NCBI GenBank assembly: GCA_028289425.1
Contig: JANQPL010000011.1
Span: forward strand, 124,001 to 188,000
Reading direction: 5' to 3'
Source of the DNA: Alphaproteobacteria bacterium
GTDB lineage: Bacteria; Pseudomonadota; Alphaproteobacteria; JANQMY01
Length of the DNA stretch: 64,000 nt
The notes beneath the pieces were generated by a model that did not search any database, was not told where the DNA came from, and saw nothing but the letters and a program-made list of their open reading frames with translations. This document shows positions 33,299 through 42,039 of this stretch, piece by piece. Both the position numbers and the translations under genes were made by a program. The stretch's first letter is position 1, and each line of letters opens with the position of its first letter.

Positions 33299-33802
33299 CT
33301 AAGCCGTATCGGGCTCTTGCGGAAAGCGCGGCAGGGGGCTGGCGCAGGGCGCTTCATAAACGGTATAGAGCCCCGTATAGGTCACCTTCGGATTGCCCAT
33401 CGCGTAGGTGTCGAAGAAGTCCGACCCCATCATGAATTCGCTCATCACGCGCCGTTCGAAATTTTCAACGCCTCGGCTGACAAAGGCGGGCAACATCCAT
33501 CGGAACGGCGGCAGATTGACAAACGGCGCCAACAGTCTGAGGCCCAGCCGCTCCTTCCGGCTCGTATGAATATCCGCCGCCAAAAAGTCAGAGACAAACT
33601 GGCGCATGTCGTTGCCGTCAATGTCGAGGCCTGGCAGATGGGCCCTCACAATATGTTCGACCAGACGGGCAGGCGAGTTGTAAAGGAATGAGCCACCAAG
33701 TCCCGCAGCCCCCAATCCGGCGAGACCGGCGCCGCCAATGAGGATGTTGCGGCGGTCAAATTCGGTGCCGGTTTGCAAAGGCCTTGACTTCGGATCGCTC
33801 AC
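33299..33802 (-). CDS. Small Tat-like subunit of GMC dehydrogenase, copy 2
   Basis: A 167-residue paralogue of the protein at 31213-31725. The Tat-like segment is EFDRRNILIGGAGLAGLGAAGLGG, the body ARLVEHIVRAHLPGLDIDGNDMRQFV, and the end EFMMGSDFFDTYAMGNPKVTY. The start is a GTG at 33802 that overlaps the stop of GMC copy 2 as GTGA, the same coupling as copy 1 with its ATGA. The end PLPRFPQEPDTA differs from copy 1. It precedes GMC copy 1 by 119 bp, so all four genes may form one transcript. Confidence 0.74.
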   Translation of the reverse strand: MSDPKSRPLQTGTEFDRRNILIGGAGLAGLGAAGLGGSFLYNSPARLVEHIVRAHLPGLDIDGNDMRQFVSDFLAADIHTSRKERLGLRLLAPFVNLPPFRWMLPAFVSRGVENFERRVMSEFMMGSDFFDTYAMGNPKVTYTGLYTVYEAPCASPLPRFPQEPDTA

Positions 33803-35250
33803 ACGGACGCCCCCAGCTTGTCGGCCGCTTTCATGGCGACTGCGCAGATCGTCAGTGTGGGGTTGGATTGACAACCAGATGGAAATCCCCCGCTGCCCAC
33901 AACCACAAGATTGCGCACCTGGTGGTGAATTTGATCCGGGTCGAGAATGCTCGTGTCGGGATCCTTTCCCATGAGTGTTGTGCCGTGAATGTGCGAGCCG
34001 GCGCTTCCTTGGGGAAAACGGGTGATAGATTCCACAGGCAGGGGCGCTAGAATTTCAGCGATCAATTGTTCTGCCTGCTGCACACCTTTCAACGCATACG
34101 AACTATAAGCATTGTACCGTATCTCGGGTAAATCATCGTCCAAGTTCGCCAGCACGACGCGGTTTTGTTCCTGAGGTAGATCTTCAATCTTCATCAGGAA
34201 GGGCAATACCTGACGCCACTTGCCGAATTCCTTGCGTAACGGACCCGCATTCCAGGTCTCGAACAAAACAGATGGAAACTCGCTGCGAAATGCACCGTCA
34301 TATTTGGAATAGTTCATCCCGCAAACGATAGTACTTCCCTGAAAATGGTCGACGCCATCCAGGTAGGCCTCGCCGAATACCGCAAAATTGTCGTAGAGGT
34401 TGCGCCCCAACATAGGGTGATCGAGGCCCGACCGTTGCAAGATTGTCGGGTTGAAGATGGCGTTGGCCCCCAGCACCACCAAATCAGCCGATACGGATAG
34501 GTCCTTCCCGCCGCGGCGGTAGGCCACCCCCGTCGCCGTTCCCGCCTCCACATCGATCGCGCGCGCTTCCGCCGTGAGCAGCACCTCCACGCGCGGGTCC
34601 TCATACGGCGCCATGAAACTGTTGAGGATCGTGAATTTGGAGTCGATGGGACACAGATGGCACACGCCATTGGCACAGCATTTTGGCCGAGTGGTCGTAT
34701 CGCGGGAAGGGCGGGCCGTGGTGGCTGCGAAGTGGTGATCGGGATAGGCTTCTTTTAACAGGCGGTCAGGCAACGGTAAGGTGTGCGGCGGCAGCGGAAA
34801 TGGCGTTGACCGGTGCCACAACATGGGTTCCCGCGGACCCGACACTTGCATGACTTCTTCGGCGATGCCGTAATAGGATTCGATATCGTCGTAGTCGATT
34901 GGCCAATCCGTGCCCACGCCATAAGTCGACTTCAGTTTGAAATCGCTGGGGTGTTGGCGCACGGAATTGCCCCACCAGCAATTCGATCCGCCGCCGAAGC
35001 CAATCGTAAAATTCCAGGTTTTGTTCTTTTCGCGGCCCTTATCGATCCATGCATCGTTCGGGTGAATCTCGGAGGTGCGCCCCATTTCCACTTGGTCGGC
35101 ATGGGTGTGCAATTTGCCGCGCTCGAGCACCAGAAACCTCGCATTCGGTGCCGCGTGGTCTAGATAGCGGTGAAGAAAGAAAGTAGACCCAAAGCCACTG
35201 CCGATGAAAACCACATCGTACGAGCCGGCGGCTTCTTCAACCACACGCAT
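33799..35250 (-). CDS. GMC oxidoreductase with a cysteine cluster, copy 2
   Basis: A 483-residue paralogue of the copy 1 flavoprotein, alignable over its whole length. It has the same FAD loop (VVFIGSGFGSTFFLHRYLD), GFGGGSNCWWGNSVRQHP, KCCANGVCHLCPIDSKF and the GTTLMGKDPDTS end. The two copies are clearly diverged in the middle third (residues about 210-400), so they may have different substrates. GAGGG lies seven bases before the ATG. It is the first gene of the four-gene run on the minus strand. Electron acceptor unknown. Confidence 0.85.
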   Translation of the reverse strand: MRVVEEAAGSYDVVFIGSGFGSTFFLHRYLDHAAPNARFLVLERGKLHTHADQVEMGRTSEIHPNDAWIDKGREKNKTWNFTIGFGGGSNCWWGNSVRQHPSDFKLKSTYGVGTDWPIDYDDIESYYGIAEEVMQVSGPREPMLWHRSTPFPLPPHTLPLPDRLLKEAYPDHHFAATTARPSRDTTTRPKCCANGVCHLCPIDSKFTILNSFMAPYEDPRVEVLLTAEARAIDVEAGTATGVAYRRGGKDLSVSADLVVLGANAIFNPTILQRSGLDHPMLGRNLYDNFAVFGEAYLDGVDHFQGSTIVCGMNYSKYDGAFRSEFPSVLFETWNAGPLRKEFGKWRQVLPFLMKIEDLPQEQNRVVLANLDDDLPEIRYNAYSSYALKGVQQAEQLIAEILAPLPVESITRFPQGSAGSHIHGTTLMGKDPDTSILDPDQIHHQVRNLVVVGSGGFPSGCQSNPTLTICAVAMKAADKLGASV

Positions 35251-35468
35251 AAATACCCTCTAAGCAAGCGCTTTGCCACGTCGTGAACGCACCTTAGCGC
35301 AGCCGCGTTAATGCCGCCCTGCCGCATATCGGTTTGTCACATACCAGAAAGGATTTGGTAACGGCTTCCGTCGCCGCAGCAAAGACCCATCGGAAACATT
35401 GGAAACCATTAATGTCTCGGGCTTATAGTAAATGGAAGATATCGCTTCGAAGCAGACGGATACCGCTC

Positions 35469-35924
35469 ATGCGCCCCGTGCTGACGCACATTGCCTTCCA
35501 CTGTCGCAATTTGAAAGCTTCCGCGCGTTTCTACGAGGAGATGTGCGGCATGAGTGTCGTTCACACGCGATGCGAACATGGCATTCGGGTTTCCTGGCTT
35601 GCCGAGCCCGGAAAAGAGAGGGACTTTGTAATCGTGTTGATCGACGGTGGAACGCGGCCACCACAACAGGAAGGCGATTTTTCCCATGTGGGATTCGCCG
35701 TCGAATCAAAAGCGGACGTGGATGCGGCTTGCGACCGGGCGAGGCAGAACGATTGGAAGGTTGCTTGGGAACCTATTCAGGCACCCTTCCCGGTCGGTTA
35801 TTTCTGCGGAATCGAAGATCCTGACGGCCATGTGGTGGAGTTCAGCTACGGCCAACCATTGGGCCCAGGCGCCCCGGAACATCCATTCGAGACGCAGAGC
35901 AAGTCTGACCTCGCGTCAACTTGA
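35469..35924 (+). CDS. VOC-family protein (lactoylglutathione lyase-like)
   Basis: A 151-residue single VOC module: LTHIAFHCRNLKASARFYEEMCGMSVVHTR, DFSHVGFAVESKADVDAA and GYFCGIEDPDGHVVEFSYG carry the His and Glu metal ligands of glyoxalase I-like or dioxygenase-like proteins. The frame is open from 35334 but the ATG at 35469 (MRPVLTHIA) is used, with a stretch before it that lacks conserved features. It overlaps the 3' end of the convergent CDF gene by 9 bp. Function not assignable. Confidence 0.8.
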   Translation: MRPVLTHIAFHCRNLKASARFYEEMCGMSVVHTRCEHGIRVSWLAEPGKERDFVIVLIDGGTRPPQQEGDFSHVGFAVESKADVDAACDRARQNDWKVAWEPIQAPFPVGYFCGIEDPDGHVVEFSYGQPLGPGAPEHPFETQSKSDLAST

Positions 35925-36857
35925 TTGCCGGCGTGCGGCCACCCTGTGCGCATGCCAGCTTTGGGCTTCGATAAACAGGCGGCTAACTTCAGGGTGAAGC
36001 GATTTAATCCGGTTTTCCATGTCGCTGACCGCCCGCTCAATGTCGGTTGAACTGAGCTTGTCGTGAAAGTCGACGCTCACATTCACCAACACGTCGCTGG
36101 GCCCCAGATGCATGGTCAACACTTCGTTGGTGCGCATAACCTCTTTTTGAGCGTCGACAATGCGGCGCACGCCCTTGATCAAATGGGGGGCCGCTGCTTC
36201 ACCGATCAGAAGGCTCTTGGTTTCGTAAGCAAGCAATGTGGCGGCCGACGCCAAGACGCAACCGATGGCAATGGAGGCTAAGCCATCGAAAACGGGCATC
36301 TGTAGCACCTGCGCAAGCGCGATGCCGGTCATCGCGAAGGTCAGACCGATCATTGCCGCCGTGTCTTCCATCAAGACCGTGACCAAGCTGGGGTCTTTGC
36401 TTTCCCTGATGGCGCGCATGACGGGCTTCGATCCGCGGCGCTCATTGAACTCGAGAATCGCAATCCAAAGGGCAATAGACTCAAACACCATGGCAATGCC
36501 CAGCACGATGTAATTGATGTGCGGGCTTCTCATTTCCTCCGGATGCAGAACTTTTTCTATGCCTTCGTAAATCGACACCCCAGCGCCCACGGAAAAAAGC
36601 AAAATGGCCACTACGAACGACCAAAAATAGATCTCTTTGGCGTAGCCGAAAGGATGGGTTTCGTCCGCGGGCTTGGCGGCGCGCCGCAGCCCATAGAGCA
36701 GAAGCGCCTGGTTGCCTGTGTCGACCACCGAATGAACGGCTTCGCTGAACATGGCCGACGACCCGGTATAGGCCGAGGCCGCAAATTTCGTGACAGCAAT
36801 CAACGAGTTGCCGACCAAGGCCGCCAACACCACCTTTGTTGAGCCGCCTGCGGCCAT
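35916..36857 (-). CDS. Cation diffusion facilitator (ZnT9-like)
   Basis: A 313-residue CDF transporter with about six membrane spans in the N-terminal 210 residues and a cytosolic metal-binding end. The metal site of TM2 is SEAVHSVVDTGNQ (H and D) and of TM5 is VLMEDTAAMIGLTFAM. The C-terminal domain reads EVLTMHLGPSDVLVNVSVDF. It exports zinc, iron or manganese using the proton gradient; which metal is not certain. The ATG at 36857 is used. It lies just downstream of the FAD oxidase gene on the same strand (26 bp). Confidence 0.88.
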   Translation of the reverse strand: MAAGGSTKVVLAALVGNSLIAVTKFAASAYTGSSAMFSEAVHSVVDTGNQALLLYGLRRAAKPADETHPFGYAKEIYFWSFVVAILLFSVGAGVSIYEGIEKVLHPEEMRSPHINYIVLGIAMVFESIALWIAILEFNERRGSKPVMRAIRESKDPSLVTVLMEDTAAMIGLTFAMTGIALAQVLQMPVFDGLASIAIGCVLASAATLLAYETKSLLIGEAAAPHLIKGVRRIVDAQKEVMRTNEVLTMHLGPSDVLVNVSVDFHDKLSSTDIERAVSDMENRIKSLHPEVSRLFIEAQSWHAHRVAARRQSS

Positions 36858-36883
36858 GTGAAAACTCTCTTAGGGCTTTGTTT

Positions 36884-38275
36884 CTAGAGCTGCAGGACCT
36901 TGCCGGGATTGAGGATCCCCTTTGGATCGAGCGCCGATTTAAGTGTGCGCATCAGACTTATCTCGGCATCGCTTCGCGTCCAATCCAGATAGGGTTGTTT
37001 CTCAAGGCCGATGCCGTGCTCCGCCGAAACGGAACCCTGCCGCTCGCGCAACGGAGAATAGACGATGTTCTCGACCGCGCGCCGGGCATCTTTGCTCTCG
37101 TCGCCCACGCCGACGATCACATGGAGGTTGCCGTCCCCTAAATGGCCGAAGATGACGCATCGGTGACCCGGCCAATCTTTATCAAGCGACTGCTTCACTT
37201 CGCTCACATAGGTCTCCATATCGGGGATGCCCATGCTCACATCGAAGGCGAAGAACGGCCAGAACTGCAGGCATTGACCCACATCGTCCCGCATGGCCCA
37301 CATGGCGTTGCGCTCGTTCTGACTTTTGGCGATGACCGCGTCGACCAACAGTTCTTCCTCGAGTGTTTCGGCAAGTGCCGCTTCGAAGCGCTCTGCATCG
37401 GCTTCCTGGTCAGCGCCCAAAGATTCCACCAAGATGTAATAGGGGTAGTCATAAGGAATGGGCGGCCGGTTTTCCGCGGGTGCCTTGGTCACAAGCTCGT
37501 AGAAGTCGCGCCACATGACCTCGAAGGCACTAAGCGTTCCGCCCAACTTTCCATCGATGGAAGACAAGAACGCCGTGACTTTGTCGAAACTCTCCACTGC
37601 AACAAAGGCCGTGTTCTGACTTTTCGGAAGCTGGCGCAAACGCAAGACGATGCGGGTGACGATCCCGAGCGTTCCTTCCGAGCCGATGAACAACTGCTTG
37701 ATGTCGTAGCCCGCATTGTTCTTGATCATCTTACCGAGTGACGAGACGACGGTGCCGTCCGCCATCACCGCTTCAAGCCCCAGAACCATTTCGCGCATCA
37801 TGCCGTAGCGGATGACCCTGTTGCCACCCGCATTGGTGGACACATTGCCGCCGACCGTGGCCGAGCCCCGAGCCCCCAAATCAAGCGGTAGCATAAGGCC
37901 ATGTTCTTCCGCTGCTTCTTGAGCGGCCTGCAACGGCACGCCGGCCTGAACTGTCATTGTGCGCGTGACCGGGTCAATCTCCTCGATGTCTGTCATGCGT
38001 TCGAGCGTCAAGGCAAGCTCGTTAGAGGAAGCAACCGTCCCCTCCACAAGGCCCGTCATGCCACCTTGCGGCACAATCGCCTGCTCGTGCCGGTGACAGA
38101 GCTTCAAGACCGCCGCCACATCTTCGGTCGTCCGCGGACGGATCACAGCGCTGGGCAGGCCTGCATGAGATTGCGACAGCCCAGCCAGCGGGTTGCGCTC
38201 GGCCACAGCCTCTCCCGTCAGCACGCCCTTATCACCCAACAATCTGGTCAGTTCTTCAATAAGTTGGCTCACCAC
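36884..38275 (-). CDS. FAD-linked D-2-hydroxyacid dehydrogenase (GlcD/Dld2-like)
   Basis: A 463-residue VAO-type flavoenzyme. The FAD-binding PP loop is VPQGGMTGLVEG and GARGSATVGGNVSTNAGG; the C-terminal part has HLGDGNLHVIV (metal/substrate His) and SAEHGIGLEKQPYLDW. It resembles D-2-hydroxyglutarate dehydrogenase and glycolate or D-lactate dehydrogenases. Substrate not fixed. No Fe-S domain is fused and no glcE/glcF follow; the next gene on this strand is the CDF transporter. Confidence 0.88.
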   Translation of the reverse strand: MVSQLIEELTRLLGDKGVLTGEAVAERNPLAGLSQSHAGLPSAVIRPRTTEDVAAVLKLCHRHEQAIVPQGGMTGLVEGTVASSNELALTLERMTDIEEIDPVTRTMTVQAGVPLQAAQEAAEEHGLMLPLDLGARGSATVGGNVSTNAGGNRVIRYGMMREMVLGLEAVMADGTVVSSLGKMIKNNAGYDIKQLFIGSEGTLGIVTRIVLRLRQLPKSQNTAFVAVESFDKVTAFLSSIDGKLGGTLSAFEVMWRDFYELVTKAPAENRPPIPYDYPYYILVESLGADQEADAERFEAALAETLEEELLVDAVIAKSQNERNAMWAMRDDVGQCLQFWPFFAFDVSMGIPDMETYVSEVKQSLDKDWPGHRCVIFGHLGDGNLHVIVGVGDESKDARRAVENIVYSPLRERQGSVSAEHGIGLEKQPYLDWTRSDAEISLMRTLKSALDPKGILNPGKVLQL

Positions 38276-38426
38276 AAACCTCCCGGGTTCGGTCGCATTC
38301 GGCTCACTTCCACGACGGTTTTAACGATTGTGGCCACATCGGCCCGGCTGGGCAAGCCATGTTTGCCGCCAATTTCCGTAGGGGTCTTAACGGAAAGTTG
38401 ACAGGAACTGATGCAGGTTAGACCCT

Positions 38427-38714
38427 ATGCTCATGACGGCGACATCTATTCTCTGTTATCTGACGCTCCTTGTGGGAGCCGCGGGGGTCGTCGTGCCGTT
38501 CAAACCCTTTGGCAGCCGCGGTGCCGCTGCTTTGGTGGCGCTGACGGCATTCTTGACACTGGGCATTATTACCCCGCTGAAAGAGCCGCCCAAAAACCTC
38601 TCTTACTTCGAATGGAAGGTGGCCAAGCAGAACTGCGTTGAGGCCAACACGCAGACAGGCCCGTGCCGCATTACGAAGCCCATGGTGGCATCCTCCAGGC
38701 TCCAATCGCCCTAG
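38427..38714 (+). CDS. Small two-helix membrane protein
   Basis: A 95-residue protein with two hydrophobic spans (residues 3-25 and 33-51) and a short soluble end holding two Cys (KQNCVEANTQTGPCRITKP). No domain is recognised. The start at 38427 or the next Met at 38433 is equally good; GACCCT gives a poor ribosome site. It stands alone between the FAD oxidase and the Nudix gene. The codon pattern and hydrophobic profile make it likely to be real, but that is all that can be said. Confidence 0.55.
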   Translation: MLMTATSILCYLTLLVGAAGVVVPFKPFGSRGAAALVALTAFLTLGIITPLKEPPKNLSYFEWKVAKQNCVEANTQTGPCRITKPMVASSRLQSP

Positions 38715-38837
38715 CCTCGCAAATTTGCCCTAAACAAGCTCTGCCTTGCCCCGTGAGGGGCGAACACGTTAGAGCTATGGCCGACGAAAAGGGTTGGCCT
38801 GCAGTACGAATGTCAGGCTGCAAGACAGGGGAACCGG

Positions 38838-39461
38838 ATGTCTTTCGAATGGGGCGCGCCGCTCAAAAACGCGATTACGGACAACATCCACCGGTTTGAG
38901 CGGCGCCCCATCCCCCTTGCGGACAAGCGCCACGCCGCCGTGGTGATGTGCATCGTCAAAGATGAGGACGGCGCCCCTACATTCCTTTTGACGCGGCGGG
39001 CAGCACGCATGCGTGCTCATGCCCGCCAATGGGCCTTGCCTGGCGGACGGATCGACAAGGGCGAAACGCTGGAGGAAGCCGCGCTGCGCGAATTGCGCGA
39101 AGAGGTGGATCTGCACCTTGAGCCGGACCACATTCTCGGCGTGTTGGATGACTATGAAACACGATCCGGCTATGTGATGACGCCGGTGGTCACTTGGGTC
39201 GATGAAGACATCTCCCTTGCCGCGCAGGATTCGGAAGTTGCTGCGATCTATAAAATTCCGTTTACGGAGTTTTACCGCGACGGCTCGCCCGAATTCGTCA
39301 CGATCCCCGAAAGCGACCGTCCCGTTATTCGCCTTTATTTGAACGACCACAGGGTGCACGCACCGACGGCGGCCGTGATCTATCAGTTTGCCGAAGTCTG
39401 CTTGTTTGGGCGACCGACCCGCGTGTCCCACTATGAACAACCGGTCTTTGCCTGGAAATAG
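38838..39461 (+). CDS. Nudix hydrolase (CoA pyrophosphatase-like)
   Basis: A 207-residue Nudix enzyme. The Nudix box reads GGRIDKGETLEEAALRELREEV, matching GX5EX7REUXEE with all catalytic Glu present; the final Gly is Asp. ALVVMCIV...TFLLTRRAARMRAHARQWALPGG before it is like the CoA diphosphatases (NudL/YeaB type). It would hydrolyse a nucleoside diphosphate-linked compound, possibly CoA or its acyl forms. It starts with an ATG at 38838 and is separated from the esterase gene by 45 bp. Confidence 0.86.
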   Translation: MSFEWGAPLKNAITDNIHRFERRPIPLADKRHAAVVMCIVKDEDGAPTFLLTRRAARMRAHARQWALPGGRIDKGETLEEAALRELREEVDLHLEPDHILGVLDDYETRSGYVMTPVVTWVDEDISLAAQDSEVAAIYKIPFTEFYRDGSPEFVTIPESDRPVIRLYLNDHRVHAPTAAVIYQFAEVCLFGRPTRVSHYEQPVFAWK

Positions 39462-39506
39462 GCACGGCCGCACCAAACAGGATTACGAACAAAGGACCTG
39501 CACATC

Positions 39507-40547
39507 ATGTCGAAAATTTCGCAAGATCTCAGGCTGGACCCGCGAATTCGAAAGTTTTTCGGCGTCATGCCGACGCCGCCCAAGCAATCAGATGCCGCAA
39601 ACCGGGAAGAATTGCTGGCGGGAGCGAACAGTCTGGCCGGCAAGGCGGTCACATTGGGCATCAAGAAGTTCATGGACATGTGCGACAGGGAAGACCTGGC
39701 GCCGTCCACGGGGCTTTCCATAACCAAGCACGAATTTCCATCACAGCCCGACGGCAATACCATCAATATTCAGTTCATTCGGCGGGACGCCCACGAAACA
39801 CTGCCCTGCATCTATTACATCCATGGCGGCGGCATGCAGGTCATGTCGTGCTGGGACGGCATGTATCGCGCGTGGGGCCGTCTGCTCGCGGCTCAGGGTG
39901 TGGCAGTGGCCATGGTGGATTTCCGCAATGCGCTTCAGCCCTCTTCCGTGCCGGAGGTGGCGCCCTTTCCGGCAGGGCTCAACGATTGTGTTTCCGGCGT
40001 GAAGTGGGTGATCGATAATGCCAGCGATTTAGGCGTCGATCCCGACAACGTCATTGTGGCGGGCGAAAGCGGTGGCGGAAATCTCACCCTTGCGACCGGC
40101 ATGAGCTTGTTGAAATCGGGTGACATCCATTTGATTAAGGGACTGTATGCTCTGTGCCCCTTCATCTTAGGCAAATGGCCATCCCCCGATTGCCCCTCCT
40201 CGGTCGATAACAACGGCATCATGCTCGAGCTGCACAATAATCGCGCGGCTATGGCCTATGGCATCGATGCCTTCGAACGACGAGACCCGCTCGCCTGGCC
40301 GAGTTTTGCAACCGTGGAAGACGTGAAAGGGTTGCCCCCCACTATGATCAACGTGAATGAGGGCGACCCGCTTCGGGATGAGGGCATCAATTTTTACCGG
40401 CTGCTTATGGAGGCCGGCGTGCAGGCCACCTGCCGCCAGGTCATGGGCTCGATCCATGGCTCGGATATCTTCATTGCCGGCTGCCCGGACGTCAGCCGCG
40501 AAACCGCCCGCAGCGTTGCGGACTTCTGCAAAGGCATCACACGGTAG
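39507..40547 (+). CDS. Alpha/beta hydrolase of the HSL-like family
   Basis: A 346-residue esterase. The oxyanion motif is YYIHGGGMQVMS (HGGG at 106-109), the nucleophile is S188 in VIVAGESGGGNLTLA, and a late His is in MGSIHGSDIFI; the Asp is probably in VNEGDPLRDEG. The family hydrolyses esters of small acids. The N-terminal 70 residues make the usual cap. It is followed after 8 bp by the racemase gene and both may be one transcript with the Nudix gene. Confidence 0.87.
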   Translation: MSKISQDLRLDPRIRKFFGVMPTPPKQSDAANREELLAGANSLAGKAVTLGIKKFMDMCDREDLAPSTGLSITKHEFPSQPDGNTINIQFIRRDAHETLPCIYYIHGGGMQVMSCWDGMYRAWGRLLAAQGVAVAMVDFRNALQPSSVPEVAPFPAGLNDCVSGVKWVIDNASDLGVDPDNVIVAGESGGGNLTLATGMSLLKSGDIHLIKGLYALCPFILGKWPSPDCPSSVDNNGIMLELHNNRAAMAYGIDAFERRDPLAWPSFATVEDVKGLPPTMINVNEGDPLRDEGINFYRLLMEAGVQATCRQVMGSIHGSDIFIAGCPDVSRETARSVADFCKGITR

Positions 40548-40555
40548 CAGGCGCA

Positions 40556-41245
40556 ATGGCAAAGCATATCGGCATCGTCGCCTGTTCAGCGGAAGGGGCC
40601 GCCCTGTGCTACAGGACCATTTGTTCCGAGGGCGCCGCATTGTTCGGCGCGCATGGGCACCCGGAAGTGACCATGCATACGCCGCCCTTCGGCCGGTATG
40701 TGGAGGTGTTGGACAAGGAAGATTGGCCGTCTGTCGGCGAGCTGATGCTGACATCCGCAAGAATATTGGAACGCGCCGGCGCGGATTTTCTGATCTGCCC
40801 TGACAACACAGTTCACCAAGCTTTGCCTTTGATCGAAGCGGCATCGCCCCTGCCTTGGCTCAATATCGCCGAAGCGGTTTCGGCAAACGCATCGGAACGC
40901 GGAGTCCGGCGGATAGGTCTGACCGGCACCAAGTGGCTGGTGGAAAGCGATGTTTATCCGGGCCCTCTCAAGCGCCGCGGCATTGACCACGTGCTGCCGG
41001 CACCTGACGAGCGGCAGGAAATGAACCGCATCATCATGGATGAGCTGGTGAATGCCCAGTTCAATCCCAGCGCCGTCAGCTTTTTTCAGGACGTAGTCGC
41101 CCGCATGAAGTCGGAGGGCTGCGATGCGGTGGTTCTGGGATGCACGGAAATTCCCCTCATCATCAACGACGAGAATGCGGCTTTGCCGACTCTCGATTCA
41201 ACCCGTCTTCTGGCCCGCGCCGCGTTGAGCAAAGCTGCATCCTGA
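40556..41245 (+). CDS. Aspartate/glutamate racemase family protein
   Basis: A 229-residue PLP-independent racemase-fold protein. The two catalytic cysteines are C81 in ICPDNTVHQAL and C196 in VVLGCTEIPLI. The start HIGIVACSAEGAALCYRTI is typical of the aspartate racemase branch. Both Cys are present, so a racemase or related two-base reaction is likely. Substrate is not fixed: aspartate, glutamate, hydantoin or maleate relatives share the fold. It follows the esterase by 8 bp. Confidence 0.87.
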   Translation: MAKHIGIVACSAEGAALCYRTICSEGAALFGAHGHPEVTMHTPPFGRYVEVLDKEDWPSVGELMLTSARILERAGADFLICPDNTVHQALPLIEAASPLPWLNIAEAVSANASERGVRRIGLTGTKWLVESDVYPGPLKRRGIDHVLPAPDERQEMNRIIMDELVNAQFNPSAVSFFQDVVARMKSEGCDAVVLGCTEIPLIINDENAALPTLDSTRLLARAALSKAAS

Positions 41246-41358
41246 TACTGATCTTGTGCACCTCTCCAAGCGTGACAAAGCCTGAAATAAGGCGCTAGCA
41301 TGGTTCCAATCAGAACAACGACGTCCGTTGATCCACCATCAAATCAGAGAGGAAACAC

Positions 41359-42033
41359 ATGGCACACGAACAGTTGGGGCTTTCAGCCGACCAGCTTTTG
41401 AGCACGACCCGCGCGGTTCGCAAACGTCTCGACTTCGACCGGCCGGTCCCGCGAGAAGTGATCAAGGAATGTCTGGAAATGGCCGTGCAAGCACCGTCCG
41501 GGTCCAACGCGCAAGGCTGGCAGTTTGTCTTCGTCACTGATCCGGACAAGAAGGCAAAGATTGGCGATTACTACAACCAGGCCTTCACGCCCTATCGCGA
41601 CATGCCGATTGCCATTCACAAGCTGCACAAAGACAGCGACGACAAGAACCTGACCGACAGCCAAACCCGATCGGCGTCGTCTGCCGACTACTTGGCGGAG
41701 AATATGGGGCGCGCGCCGGTGCTGATGATCCCCTGCATCGCCGGACGGACGGACGCGCCGGAAACCAATTCGGCACCCATTCATGCGGGCATAATGGGGT
41801 CCATCATCCCCGCCGCTTGGTCGTTCATGCTGGCGGCCCGCGCCCGGGGCATCGGCACGGCGTGGACCACGCTGCATCTCAACTTCGAAAAGGAGATCGC
41901 CGAGCTGATCGGCATTCCCTATGACCAGTTCCAACAGGTCGCCCTGATTCCCATTGCCTACACCAAAGGAACGGACTTCAAGCCCGCCTATCGGCCGCCG
42001 GTGGAAAACATCATGCGCTTTGATAACTGGTGA
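41359..42033 (+). CDS. Nitroreductase-family flavoprotein
   Basis: A 224-residue NAD(P)H-dependent FMN enzyme. STTRAVRKRLDFDRPVPREVIKECLEMAVQAPSGSNAQGWQFVFV is the typical start and FMN loop, and FMLAARARGIGTAWTTLHLNFEKEI is the later FMN-binding stretch. It reduces nitro compounds, quinones or similar substrates. AGAGAGGAAACAC precedes the ATG. It is followed after 6 bp by an SDR gene, so they are cotranscribed and may act on the same compound. Confidence 0.9.
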   Translation: MAHEQLGLSADQLLSTTRAVRKRLDFDRPVPREVIKECLEMAVQAPSGSNAQGWQFVFVTDPDKKAKIGDYYNQAFTPYRDMPIAIHKLHKDSDDKNLTDSQTRSASSADYLAENMGRAPVLMIPCIAGRTDAPETNSAPIHAGIMGSIIPAAWSFMLAARARGIGTAWTTLHLNFEKEIAELIGIPYDQFQQVALIPIAYTKGTDFKPAYRPPVENIMRFDNW

Positions 42034-42039
42034 GACATC

